DNA of 64,000 bases, from NCBI RefSeq assembly GCF_000243275.1, contig NZ_CM001437.1, forward strand, positions 1,753,165 to 1,817,164. The letters run 5' to 3'. Position numbers and translations under genes: made by a program. The notes below the pieces were generated by a model, which saw only the letters and a program-made list of their open reading frames with translations, had not been told where the DNA came from and searched no databases. This stretch comes from Myroides odoratus DSM 2801 (GTDB taxonomy: Bacteria > Bacteroidota > Bacteroidia > Flavobacteriales > Flavobacteriaceae). Below, in pieces: positions 18,154 to 26,310 of this stretch; position 1 is the stretch's first letter; the number at the start of each line of letters is the position of its first letter.

Positions 18154-18903
18154 TCACAAAAACAATTGCTTTTCATAATAACTACGCACCGCCGTACTAT
18201 TTACCTTAGCGGGTCTCCATTTACCAAGTCCTTTTACGATGCGTTCTACTACATTTCTCACCTCTTCATTCGATGTATTACGCACTTTTACCTGACTCAC
18301 AGAACCATCCACTTCCACAATAAATTGGACATCAATATTTTTCATTTCAGCCAAAACTAATGGGTCTTTCATTCTTTCATAAGCTTGTATAAACTGTTTT
18401 TCAAAAACCAATACACCCGCTTCATAATAAGCTTGAGCATAAAAAGCTTTTACTCCTTTATAGGCAAGAGTATCAACAAGAAAATCAGCACTTTCAAACT
18501 TTTTTAACGTCAAAGGCAAAGTAAATGTACTTTCTATTTTTTTATCATTTTCAATTGCGGGTTTCCATTTTGACATCCTTCCTAAGACACGTACTGCTTC
18601 AGTTCCAATCCCAAAACCAGGATCTCTTAATATTTTAATATCTGTTACTCTCCCTTGATCTTCAACAGTAAACTGTAAAATCAATTGAAAAACGTTTTCT
18701 TCAAGTGCCTCCTCTGAGAAAATGAATCTCGATTTGAATTCCTGAATAAAATTGGCCATCCCACCTGGATATTCAGCTGGCACGGCAAAAATACTACAAG
18801 CTATTTCAGATTCAAGCTTCTCTCCTCTATTCTTCTGAGCAAACCCTTGTTGAACACCTAGCAACAGTAAACTAGTTACAATCAAAACAATACTTATTTT
18901 CAT
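18154..18903 (-). CDS. Secreted protein with two TonB C-terminal-like domains
   Basis: A 249-residue protein with a signal peptide (residues 1-22, ending GFAQ) and no further membrane helix. Residues about 40-135 match the TonB_C fold of Bacteroidota 'energy transducer' proteins: AEYPGGMANF, LILQFTVEDQGRVTDIKILRDPGFG and SKWKPAIEN. Residues about 185-249 repeat the second half of that pattern (VQFIVEVDGSVSQVKV, LGKWRPAKVN). Without an inner-membrane anchor or proline-rich linker it cannot act as a normal TonB; a periplasmic binding or scaffolding role is more likely. It lies between an orphan purF tail and the true purF terminator, which suggests it was inserted here. Confidence 0.75.
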   Translation of the reverse strand: MKISIVLIVTSLLLLGVQQGFAQKNRGEKLESEIACSIFAVPAEYPGGMANFIQEFKSRFIFSEEALEENVFQLILQFTVEDQGRVTDIKILRDPGFGIGTEAVRVLGRMSKWKPAIENDKKIESTFTLPLTLKKFESADFLVDTLAYKGVKAFYAQAYYEAGVLVFEKQFIQAYERMKDPLVLAEMKNIDVQFIVEVDGSVSQVKVRNTSNEEVRNVVERIVKGLGKWRPAKVNSTAVRSYYEKQLFL

Positions 18904-18934
18904 CTGCTCTACTTTTACTGAAATTTAAACAAAA

Positions 18935-18966
18935 AAAAAGCACCGATCTCTCAATCAGTGCTTTTT
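18935..18966 (-). terminator. Terminator of purF
   Basis: A stem AAAAAGCAC/GTGCTTTTT (imperfect centre) 20 bases past the purF stop, upstream of the TonB_C-like gene start at 18903. Confidence 0.75.
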
Positions 18967-18986
18967 ATTATCATGTATCTGTTCTA

Positions 18987-20885
18987 TTAATACGGTTTCT
19001 CGTCTCTACCTTCGTAATAGTTGATGAAAGCGCGGTTTACTACGCGATTTCCTCCTTTTGTAGGATAGTCTCCGGTGAAATACCAATCCCCTAAGTTTTT
19101 CGGACACGCTTTGTGTAGGTTCTCAATCGATTGGAATACGATTTTGATTTCTGATTTAGTACCTTCTTCTGTTACCATCTCTGCAATCTTAGCTGAAACT
19201 TCCTCATCTGTAAATGGCGCGTAAATCTCTTTTACGTAGTTGATCACCTCGTCATCTTTTAAGCCTACTTGTGCTTTTGATTTTTGGTATACTTCTTCTA
19301 CGATGTGATACATATTGCGTTCTTTTAGCATTTCAATTACTGCTTGGAACGCGATTAACCCTTCTAATTTCGCCATATCAATTCCGTAGCAATCTGGGTA
19401 ACGCACTTGTGGTGCTGCAGAAACAACTACAATACGCTTCGGATTCAAACGATCCAACATGCGGATGATACTTTTCTTCAACGTCGTACCACGTACAATA
19501 CTATCGTCGATAATCACCAAGTTATCCGTTGGTTTAATCACCCCATAGGTTACGTCGTATACGTGTGCTACTAAATCATCACGACTGCTATCATCTGTAA
19601 TAAACGTACGCAATTTTGCATCTTTAATTGCAATCTTCTCTGTGCGCAACTTAACAGATAAAATCTCTTGTAGTTTCGCTTCAGATAACGCCTCTTTGTT
19701 CTTTAAGATATCCGAAATCTTGCGTTGATTCAAGAAATCTTGTGCACCTTCAATCATTCCGAAGAACGATGTTTCTGATGTATTTGGAATATAAGAGAAT
19801 ACTGAATTATCGGTATCGTTTTCAATAATATCTAGTACTTGAGGGAAGATAAACTTTCCTAAGTCTTTGCGCTCTTGGTAAATATCCGCATCATTTCCTC
19901 TTGAAAAATACACGCGTTCGAATGAACACGCTTTCAATGGAAGTGGCTCTAAGATTTGCTCAAAGTGTACACTTGCATCTTTCTTCACGATAATTGCCTG
20001 ACCTGGTGTTAATTCTTTGATGTCTTCAAAAGGCACATTCAACGCCGTTTGAATAACAGGACGCTCACTTGCTACGACAACGATTTCATCATTTTCATAG
20101 TAGAATGCAGGGCGAATACCCGCTGGATCTCTGAATACAAAAGCATCTCCATGACCTAACATTCCAGCCATTGTAAATCCACCGTCCCAGTTTTTAGAAG
20201 CTCTTCTCAAGATACGAGCAATATCCAAACGCTCACCAATAATCGGCGAAGCTGTTTTTTTCGAGAATCCTTCTTGTTTTATTTTGTAGTATAAATCATC
20301 AATTTCATCATCTAAGAAATGGCCGATTTTCTCCATTACAGTAATGGTATCTGACATTTCTTTTGGATGTTGACCCAAGCGCACTAAATCGTCAAACAAC
20401 TCTCTAACATTGGTTAGATTGAAGTTTCCGGCAACGATTAAGTTTCTGTGCATCCAATTATTTTGACGTAAAAAAGGATGAACGCTTTCGATGCTATTTT
20501 TTCCAAAAGTTCCATAACGCACGTGACCTAAGAACACTTCTCCTAAATAAGGGATGTGTTTTTTTTGCAATTCAGCGCTATCCGCATATTCTGGGTGTTC
20601 TTCCATTTCTGCATTAATGCGTCCATTGATTTGGGCAAAAATATCTTGAATCGGCTGTGCTTTATTTGAACGCACACGACTAATATAGCGTTCTCCTGGT
20701 TCCATATCGAGTTTAATACTCGCTAAACCAGCTCCATCTTGTCCTCTATTATGTTGTTTTTCTAATAACAAGTACATTTTTTGAATCGGATAAAATGCAC
20801 TCCCATATTTTTCTTTATAATAGGATAGAGGCTTTTTTAATCGTAAAAAAGCAATTCCACATTCGTGTTGTAGTGCGTCGCTCAT
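18987..20885 (-). CDS. purF: Amidophosphoribosyltransferase
   Basis: A 632-residue enzyme for the first committed step of purine synthesis (PRPP plus glutamine to phosphoribosylamine). The N-terminal glutaminase domain begins MSDALQHECGIAF, with the nucleophile Cys exposed after removal of eight residues; NRGQDGAG and GHVRYGTFG follow. The C-terminal phosphoribosyltransferase domain has the PRPP loop VIIDDSIVRGTTLKKS near residue 460 and PQVRYPDCYGIDM. The protein is longer than the usual 470-500 residues, with an insertion and a C-terminal extension found in the Bacteroidota form. It is followed downstream by a partial second copy of its own 3' end (18069-18131). Confidence 0.93.
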   Translation of the reverse strand: MSDALQHECGIAFLRLKKPLSYYKEKYGSAFYPIQKMYLLLEKQHNRGQDGAGLASIKLDMEPGERYISRVRSNKAQPIQDIFAQINGRINAEMEEHPEYADSAELQKKHIPYLGEVFLGHVRYGTFGKNSIESVHPFLRQNNWMHRNLIVAGNFNLTNVRELFDDLVRLGQHPKEMSDTITVMEKIGHFLDDEIDDLYYKIKQEGFSKKTASPIIGERLDIARILRRASKNWDGGFTMAGMLGHGDAFVFRDPAGIRPAFYYENDEIVVVASERPVIQTALNVPFEDIKELTPGQAIIVKKDASVHFEQILEPLPLKACSFERVYFSRGNDADIYQERKDLGKFIFPQVLDIIENDTDNSVFSYIPNTSETSFFGMIEGAQDFLNQRKISDILKNKEALSEAKLQEILSVKLRTEKIAIKDAKLRTFITDDSSRDDLVAHVYDVTYGVIKPTDNLVIIDDSIVRGTTLKKSIIRMLDRLNPKRIVVVSAAPQVRYPDCYGIDMAKLEGLIAFQAVIEMLKERNMYHIVEEVYQKSKAQVGLKDDEVINYVKEIYAPFTDEEVSAKIAEMVTEEGTKSEIKIVFQSIENLHKACPKNLGDWYFTGDYPTKGGNRVVNRAFINYYEGRDEKPY

Positions 20886-20910
20886 AGTTAGTTGTGTTGT
20901 GTGTTATCAT

Positions 20911-20937
20911 TAAAAAAAGCCCCACGACGAGGCTTAG
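20911..20937 (-). terminator. Terminator of the PfkB kinase gene
   Basis: On the minus strand an AAGCC/GGCTT stem followed by seven T, between the kinase stop (20950) and the purF start (20885). Confidence 0.6.
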
Positions 20938-20949
20938 TATGTTGCATGT

Positions 20950-21876
20950 TTATTTGAGTTCAATGTCGAACTGTGTTAACATTTTAAATTGCATTAATCT
21001 TTTTTTCATTTCGGCTTCTTCTAACTGCTCCATACGTTGTGTTCCGAATTCTTCTACACAGAAGGAGGCTAAATTAGATCCAAAAATAATTGCGTTCTTC
21101 ATACATTGAAAGGATATACTTCCTCTTTCTGTTAAGTACCCGGCAAATCCACCTGCGAAAGTATCTCCTGCTCCGGTTGGATCGAATACTTCTTTTAGCG
21201 GTAATGCTGGAGCAAAGAAAACATCTTTCCCTGAAAACAACAAGGCGCCATGTTCTCCTTTTTTAATTACGACATATTGAGGTCCCATTTCATGAATCAC
21301 TTCAGCCGCCTTTACCAAAGAATATTCTCCAGAAAGTTGACGTGCCTCTTCATCGTTAATTGTGATTACGTCGACGTGTTTCAAAACGGATTTGAGTTCG
21401 TCTAACGCACAATTCATCCAAAAATTCATGGTATCTAACACCACTAGTTTCGGTTTTTGTTCCAATTGATCCAATACAGATTGCTGAATAGCGGGATGTA
21501 AATTCCCCAACATCACAACATCGGCATTTTTAAAATCAGCGGGAACGACAGGATTGAAATTCTCCAACACATTAAGCTGTGTGTCTAATGTATCCCTTGC
21601 GTTCAAATCGTTGTGGTATCTACCACTCCAAAAGAAGGTTTTACCGCCTGGAACTACTTCAATACCTGTTGTATTGATATTCTTACTTTCTAGTAATGCT
21701 ATGTATTCTTTAGGAAAGTCATCCCCTACAACAGAAACGATAGCTGTTTCAACATCAAAATGCGAAGCAGATAGTCCTATATATGTAGCTGCACCTCCTA
21801 ATACTTTGTCCGTTTTCCCGAATGGTGTTTCTATACTGTCAAACGCCACCGTTCCGACGATCAATAACTTGTTCAT
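20950..21876 (-). CDS. PfkB-family sugar/nucleoside kinase
   Basis: A 308-residue ribokinase-fold kinase. The N-terminus MNKLLIVGTVAFDSIETP and the GGAATYIGLSASHF segment form the substrate-binding lid region, and the second PfkB signature DPTGAGDTFAGGF (about residues 243-255) holds the catalytic aspartate and anion hole. The ATP is used to phosphorylate a sugar or nucleoside; in related flavobacterial genes the position next to purF suggests a purine-related or ribose substrate, but this is inference. A TATATTTG box lies at 21900-21907, directly upstream. Confidence 0.88.
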   Translation of the reverse strand: MNKLLIVGTVAFDSIETPFGKTDKVLGGAATYIGLSASHFDVETAIVSVVGDDFPKEYIALLESKNINTTGIEVVPGGKTFFWSGRYHNDLNARDTLDTQLNVLENFNPVVPADFKNADVVMLGNLHPAIQQSVLDQLEQKPKLVVLDTMNFWMNCALDELKSVLKHVDVITINDEEARQLSGEYSLVKAAEVIHEMGPQYVVIKKGEHGALLFSGKDVFFAPALPLKEVFDPTGAGDTFAGGFAGYLTERGSISFQCMKNAIIFGSNLASFCVEEFGTQRMEQLEEAEMKKRLMQFKMLTQFDIELK

Positions 21877-21899
21877 ATTTTTGGAAAAGAAATAAGATG

Positions 21900-21907
21900 C
21901 AAATATA
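21900..21907 (-). promoter_or_regulatory. -7 promoter box of the PfkB kinase gene
   Basis: Minus-strand TATATTTG, 23 bases upstream of the ATG at 21876. Confidence 0.6.
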
Positions 21908-22466
21908 TATCTTTCCTGATTTTAGACCAAAAATTAATCCCCTTTATTCTAAAATTAACTTATAGTCAATGCATTACAATTCACTCCTAGCTTATTTCAC
22001 TCCCATACCAGAAGCAGAAACCGCCTTATTTTTCTAATAGTGAAGCACATATCCTTTCTTTCTAGGTGAGGATAAGCAATCGACCTAACAACAGATCGCC
22101 GCCAATTACCTCAAGTATTTCAACCCTTTTAAACCGCTTTTTCACACTATTTTCACCCCATCTTCAACCCAACCTATTCCTAACCTATTCCTAGTATACC
22201 CTAACATACGCCTAAGTATAGTATAAGAATACTGGGAGCTACCTTTGACCTTCCTTCGAGTTTCCTTCGACATTCCTTCGACAAAAACCCCTTTTTACGA
22301 GGCAAACTCGAAGGAAACTTGGAGGAATGTCGAAGAAAACAGAACGCAAACTATACCAAAAAGGGACTACTATTCCATTCAGAACACCTGTTTCGCTTAC
22401 CTCTAACTACGAATAACATCCTTACTAAAGTTCGTTTCAAGGAAAAAACTCAGCCCCTATCTCCAT
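21908..22466. other. Gene-free stretch with a short repeat cluster
   Basis: About 560 bases with no supported gene or RNA. Its right half is less AT-rich than other spacers. It contains a duplicated CCTATTCCTA motif (about 22170-22195) and the TTCCTTCGA direct/inverted repeat cluster listed separately. Confidence 0.6.
22251..22336. repeat. TTCCTTCGA direct and inverted repeat cluster
   Basis: Three TTCCTTCGA units lie in direct orientation at about 22251-22281, and related units lie inverted at 22305-22336. AGTTTCCTTCGA (22259-22270) is the exact complement of 22308-22319, and CTTCGACATTCC (22265-22276) is the exact complement of 22324-22335, so two alternative 12-bp stems are possible. Confidence 0.75.
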
Positions 22467-22501
22467 AAAAAAAAGGTTCAGCTGTTCTGCTAAACCTTTT
22501 T
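22467..22501 (-). terminator. Terminator downstream of rnhA
   Basis: AAAAGGTT-AGC/GCT-AACCTTTT stem with one internal mismatch and a 6-base loop, 20 bases past the rnhA stop. Confidence 0.75.
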
Positions 22502-22521
22502 CTATCTTCATATCGTATGTT

Positions 22522-22998
22522 CTACTCTCTATTTTGCTCATAATATTCATCGACGAGCAAATCTTTTTGTTTTCCTGCTTGCACGGCTAAGAAATCACAA
22601 CGCTCATTCATGGGATGGTTATTGTGTCCTTTGACCCATTGAAAAGAAACTTGATGACGTCTATAAATGCGCAAGAAACGCATCCATAGGTCTGGGTTCT
22701 TCTTGTCTTTGAAATTTTTCTTCTCCCAACCAAATACCCATCCTTTGGTAACGGCATCCACTACATATTTAGAATCGGAAACCACCAACACGCGTGTTTG
22801 TGGGTTTTTCAGCTTTTCTAATCCTACAATTACCGCGAGTAATTCCATGCGGTTATTTGTGGTGAGTCGATACCCTTGTGCAAATTCCTTAAATATTTGA
22901 CGTCCGGCCCATTCCAACACCAAACCATATCCACCTGGTCCGGGATTTCCTTGTGCAGATCCATCGGTATATAAAATAACTTGAAAAGACTGACTCAT
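22522..22998 (-). CDS. rnhA: Ribonuclease HI
   Basis: A 158-residue enzyme of standard length that degrades the RNA strand of RNA-DNA hybrids. The carboxylate active site is visible: Asp in LYTDGSAQGNPGPGG (residue 11), Glu in NNRMELLAVIVGL (about 52), Asp in VVSDSKYVVDAV (about 75) and Asp in ERCDFLAVQAG (about 138). The flexible-loop histidine is in WVKGHNNHPMNE. The gene is separated from purN upstream by only three bases, so the two are probably translated from one transcript. Confidence 0.95.
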   Translation of the reverse strand: MSQSFQVILYTDGSAQGNPGPGGYGLVLEWAGRQIFKEFAQGYRLTTNNRMELLAVIVGLEKLKNPQTRVLVVSDSKYVVDAVTKGWVFGWEKKNFKDKKNPDLWMRFLRIYRRHQVSFQWVKGHNNHPMNERCDFLAVQAGKQKDLLVDEYYEQNRE

Positions 22999-23001
22999 TT
23001 A

Positions 23002-23568
23002 TTATTTTTTAGCTAACAACTGTTCAATGACAATTGGAAAGTGTTTGTATTCTAAGGCTTGTACTGCTTTTGCAATATCTTCTGCTGTATAATGTGCTTC
23101 TACAGGAGTTGTTTCTTGTAAAATGATTGCTCCTTCGTCGTAATTTTCATTGACAAAGTGAATCGTAATTCCCGTTTCTGGTTCTTTATTTGCCAAAACA
23201 GCTTCGTGAACAAAGTGTCCATACATCCCTTTGCCGCCATATTTAGGTAATAAGGCTGGATGAATGTTAATCACTTGATTGTGATATTTTTTTACTAAAT
23301 CCTCAGGGAACTTCCACAAGAAGCCCGCCAAAACGATTAAATCTGGCTCGAAAGTTGCCAGTTTTTCTTCTAACTCGCCGTTATTCAGCTTATTTTTATC
23401 AAAAATATAAACCGGAACATTTCTTTTTTCAGCTTTTTCTATTACTTTAGCATGAGGGTTATTGACCAAAACGAGGTATTGGTTGACAATTGAATTATTC
23501 TCAAAGTAATTGATAATATTCTCCACGTTAGTCCCTGAACCAGAAGCGAATAGCGCTATTTTTTTCAT
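23002..23568 (-). CDS. purN: Phosphoribosylglycinamide formyltransferase
   Basis: A 188-residue enzyme of purine synthesis that transfers a formyl group from 10-formyl-tetrahydrofolate to GAR. Motifs: the phosphate-binding ASGSGTNVENII at residues 8-19, the catalytic INIHPALLPKYGGKGMYG with Asn-His near residue 105, and HFVNENYDEGAII with the catalytic Asp near 144. It is divergent from acpP and leads a two-gene unit with rnhA. Another purine gene, purF, lies about 2 kb away. Confidence 0.95.
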   Translation of the reverse strand: MKKIALFASGSGTNVENIINYFENNSIVNQYLVLVNNPHAKVIEKAEKRNVPVYIFDKNKLNNGELEEKLATFEPDLIVLAGFLWKFPEDLVKKYHNQVINIHPALLPKYGGKGMYGHFVHEAVLANKEPETGITIHFVNENYDEGAIILQETTPVEAHYTAEDIAKAVQALEYKHFPIVIEQLLAKK

Positions 23569-23726
23569 GTTATAAGCAGTATTTAAGTTTTTAAAACACT
23601 TTATTTAAGTACAAAAAAAAGAATAATTACTGACAATAAACAGAAAAATAGTATTAAGTATTAATTATTTTTATAATTTCGCACTGACAATTAACATGTA
23701 TAATCAGGATATAAAATAAAGTTTTT

Positions 23727-23734
23727 TATTTTTG
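23727..23734 (+). promoter_or_regulatory. -7 promoter box of acpP
   Basis: TATTTTTG matches TAnnTTTG and lies 32 bases upstream of the ATG at 23767. Confidence 0.6.
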
Positions 23735-23766
23735 CCCTAGGAAATTAAATTTTAAAATTAAAGATT

Positions 23767-24003
23767 ATGTCAGACATTGCATCAAGAGTAAAAGCGATTA
23801 TCGTTGACAAATTAGGAGTTGACGAGAACGAAGTTGTAGCAGAAGCAAGCTTCACTAATGATTTAGGAGCTGATTCACTAGACACTGTTGAGCTTATCAT
23901 GGAGTTCGAAAAAGAATTCGATATTCAAATTCCAGATGATCAAGCTGAAAACATCGCTACAGTTGGTCAAGCTATCTCTTACATCGAAGAAGCTAAGAAG
24001 TAA
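23767..24003 (+). CDS. acpP: Acyl carrier protein
   Basis: A 78-residue acidic four-helix protein. The 4'-phosphopantetheine attachment serine is S37 in [12 protein letters not shown]. It carries growing acyl chains during type II fatty acid synthesis and hands them to FabF, encoded next. Two strong hairpins between acpP and fabF should make most transcripts stop after acpP, which fits the excess of acyl carrier protein that cells need. Confidence 0.97.
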   Translation: MSDIASRVKAIIVDKLGVDENEVVAEASFTNDLGADSLDTVELIMEFEKEFDIQIPDDQAENIATVGQAISYIEEAKK

Positions 24004-24013
24004 TAACTAATAA

Positions 24014-24039
24014 CCCACGTGTTGTTAACAACACGTGGG
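24014..24039 (+). promoter_or_regulatory. Perfect 26-bp palindrome downstream of acpP
   Basis: Arms CCCACGTGTTGTT and its exact complement without a spacer; flanking TAATAA/TTATTA can extend the stem. It starts ten bases after the acpP stop. No T run follows, so it is an mRNA-end stabiliser or a protein-binding site rather than a simple terminator. Confidence 0.75.
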
Positions 24040-24128
24040 CGTTATTATTTTCGGACATACCTGCTTATTTTAGAATAGAAAAAAGGACAGATTTACTAGT
24101 AAGTAATCTGATAAACAAATATAAAGCT

Positions 24129-24171
24129 ACCCAATGTTTCCTTTTACAAAAGTGAAAAATTGGGTTTTTTT
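24129..24171 (+). terminator. Terminator or attenuator ahead of fabF
   Basis: ACCCAAT (24129-24135) pairs with ATTGGGT (24159-24165), the inner TTTCCTTTT and AAAAGTGAAA segments also nearly pair, and a run of seven T follows. It ends 28 bases before the fabF ATG at 24199. No new TAnnTTTG box is seen between it and fabF, so partial read-through from acpP is likely. Confidence 0.75.
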
Positions 24172-24198
24172 AACTTATTAAACCATAATATTTACTTT

Positions 24199-25452
24199 AT
24201 GAAATTAAGGCGAGTTGTTGTAACAGGTTTAGGTGCTCTTACCCCAATCGGGAATAATATCCAAGAGTATTGGAACAGTCTTATTAATGGCGTAAGTGGA
24301 GCCGCTCCGATTACACATTTTGATGCTACCAATTTCAAAACCCAATTTGCGTGCGAAGTAAAGAATTTCAATGTAGAAGATTTTATTGATCGTAAAGAGG
24401 CACGTAAAATGGATCGATACGCTCAATTAGCCATGGTTAGTGCTGATGAAGCAGTTGTAGATTCTAAATTAGACTTAGAGAATATAGATAAAGATAGAGC
24501 TGGAGTTATTTGGGGTTCTGGAATCGGTGGATTAGAAACCTTCCAAAACGAGGTGACTGACTTCGTAAACGGAAATGGAACACCGAGATTCAATCCTTTC
24601 TTTATTCCAAAAATGATTGCAGATATTGCAGGAGGACATATTTCAATTAAATATGGCTTACGCGGACCAAACTTTACTACGGTATCGGCTTGTGCTTCGT
24701 CTACCAATGCAATTATTGATGCATTCAACTACATTCGTTTAGGTATGGCAGACATCATGGTAACAGGAGGTTCTGAAGCAGCTGTAACGATTGCAGGAGT
24801 GGGTGGATTCAACGCAATGCACGCTTTATCTACAAGAAATGACAGTCCAGAAACAGCTTCTAGACCGATGGACAAAGACCGTGATGGTTTTGTATTGGGA
24901 GAAGGTGCTGGAGCATTAGTATTAGAAGAATACGAACACGCGATTGCGCGTGGAGCGAAAATATACTGTGAAATCGGCGGTGGCGGAATGTCAGCAGATG
25001 CACATCACTTAACTGCACCACATCCAGAAGGATTAGGAGCAACAAACGTGATGAAAAACTGTTTGAGAGACGCAGGCCTTGAGCCAAAAGATGTTGATGT
25101 AGTAAACTTACACGGAACGTCTACTCCATTAGGAGATATCGCTGAATCAAAAGCTATTTTAAACGTTTTTGGTGATCACGCTTATTCAATGAACCTAAAC
25201 TCTACCAAATCTATGACAGGTCACCTTTTGGGAGCTGCAGGAGTGATAGAGGCAATCTCAGTAATCTTATCCATCGAGCATGGAATTGTACCTCCAACAA
25301 TCAATCACTTTACAGATGATGATCAAGTGGATGCTAAATTAAACTTTACCTTCAACAAAGCGCAGAAAAGAGACGTGAAAGTAGGTATGAGTAATACATT
25401 TGGTTTCGGAGGACACAACGCTTGTGTACTAGTAAAAAAATTAGATATTTAA
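24199..25452 (+). CDS. fabF: Beta-ketoacyl-ACP synthase II
   Basis: A 417-residue condensing enzyme that elongates acyl-ACP with malonyl-ACP. ATG 24199 (MKLRRVVVTGLGALTPIG) matches the family start; the upstream TTG at 24160 lies inside a terminator hairpin. The Cys-His-His triad is visible in VSACASSTNA, NLHGTSTPLGD and KSMTGHLLGAAG, and the C-terminal GFGGHNAC loop is present. Gene order acpP-fabF-rnc is common in bacteria. It is followed after 13 bases by rnc. Confidence 0.96.
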   Translation: MKLRRVVVTGLGALTPIGNNIQEYWNSLINGVSGAAPITHFDATNFKTQFACEVKNFNVEDFIDRKEARKMDRYAQLAMVSADEAVVDSKLDLENIDKDRAGVIWGSGIGGLETFQNEVTDFVNGNGTPRFNPFFIPKMIADIAGGHISIKYGLRGPNFTTVSACASSTNAIIDAFNYIRLGMADIMVTGGSEAAVTIAGVGGFNAMHALSTRNDSPETASRPMDKDRDGFVLGEGAGALVLEEYEHAIARGAKIYCEIGGGGMSADAHHLTAPHPEGLGATNVMKNCLRDAGLEPKDVDVVNLHGTSTPLGDIAESKAILNVFGDHAYSMNLNSTKSMTGHLLGAAGVIEAISVILSIEHGIVPPTINHFTDDDQVDAKLNFTFNKAQKRDVKVGMSNTFGFGGHNACVLVKKLDI

Positions 25453-25465
25453 GCACGACAACGTA

Positions 25466-26212
25466 ATGTTGAGTAACGTACTAAATAAGATATTTAAAAA
25501 TTCCCGTTCAAGTCAAAAGGACGGGAATTTTTGTCGTAAGATATCTCAAATCACAATGACCAAGCCTTTGGATGTCGCTTACTATAAATTAGCGTTCACC
25601 CATCGTTCAATGAACATCGTTGATACTCAGGGAAATCCAATTAATTACGAACGATTAGAGTTTTTGGGTGATGCCATGCTCAACGCTGTAATTGCCTCGC
25701 ATTTATATTTAGAGGTTCCCAGTGGAGATGAGGGGTATTTAACGAAAATGCGCTCTAAAATTGTAAGTAGAGAAAACTTAAACACGATTGGCAAGAGCTT
25801 GGGATTAATTGATATTGTTGAAAGCAAAATGGGCAATCAACAGTTCGGAGAAAACATCCATGGTAATATTTTAGAGGCCTTAATTGGGGCGATATACTTG
25901 GATCAAGGTTATCCTGCATGTGAGAAATTTATTCATCAGCGCTTAATTTCTACCATCACAGATATCCATGTTCTAGAAACAAAGATTACCAGCTATAAAA
26001 GTTTACTCATCGAATGGTGTCAAAAGACGAAACATACGTTCAAATTTGACGCTTATGAGGAAACAACGAATGAAGACGTCAAGTATTTTGGAGTTAAATT
26101 ATTCATTGACAATAAGTTAATATCAAAAGGACGAGCTACATCAAAGAAGAAAGCAGAAGAAAAAGCTTCGCAACGTGCGTATTTTGCGTTGCAAGAAAAA
26201 ATAAACCATTAA
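25466..26212 (+). CDS. rnc: Ribonuclease III
   Basis: A 248-residue double-strand-specific endoribonuclease. The N-terminal catalytic domain has NYERLEFLGDAMLNAVIA (signature with the key Glu and Asp, about residues 53-70) and GNILEALIGAIYLDQGY. The C-terminal double-stranded RNA-binding domain covers about residues 170-245, ending GRATSKKKAEEKASQRA. ATG 25466 is preferred to 25556 because the first 30 residues (NKIFKNSRSSQKDGNF) match the usual flavobacterial N-terminus. A perfect 12-bp hairpin (25496-25532) lies inside the first codons and may be a self-cleavage site. Confidence 0.93.
   Translation: MLSNVLNKIFKNSRSSQKDGNFCRKISQITMTKPLDVAYYKLAFTHRSMNIVDTQGNPINYERLEFLGDAMLNAVIASHLYLEVPSGDEGYLTKMRSKIVSRENLNTIGKSLGLIDIVESKMGNQQFGENIHGNILEALIGAIYLDQGYPACEKFIHQRLISTITDIHVLETKITSYKSLLIEWCQKTKHTFKFDAYEETTNEDVKYFGVKLFIDNKLISKGRATSKKKAEEKASQRAYFALQEKINH
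25496..25532 (+). promoter_or_regulatory. Hairpin within the 5' coding region of rnc
   Basis: AAAAATTCCCGT (25496-25507) and its exact complement (25521-25532) around a 13-base loop. AGATAT at about 25488 and ATATCT at about 25540 can extend it. RNase III often cleaves a stem in its own mRNA, so autoregulation is the natural hypothesis. Confidence 0.6.
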
Positions 26213-26263
26213 ATTGGGTAATCAATTAACATTTACTTAATCTTTCTTCTAAATATCTACATA

Positions 26264-26292
26264 TTGTTTGCATTATAAAAGTTGTATCTTTG
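26264..26292 (+). promoter_or_regulatory. Promoter of the IPExxxVDY-pyk unit
   Basis: TTG at 26264-26266, an 18-base spacer and TATCTTTG at 26285-26292: both elements of the Bacteroidota promoter are present, 18 bases upstream of the ATG at 26311. Confidence 0.7.
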
Positions 26293-26310
26293 TAACTAAC
26301 GAATAAACAA

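Noticed and set aside
18154..18903. A functional TonB energy transducer
   Set aside because: It has TonB_C-like domains but a cleavable signal peptide in place of an inner-membrane anchor, and no proline-rich spacer.
22201..22336. CRISPR array at the TTCCTTCGA units
   Set aside because: The units are only about 9-12 bases, nearly without spacers, partly inverted, and no cas gene is present.
24160..24198. TTG start giving fabF 13 extra residues
   Set aside because: The segment is the 3' arm and T run of a terminator hairpin; ATG 24199 matches the FabF family.
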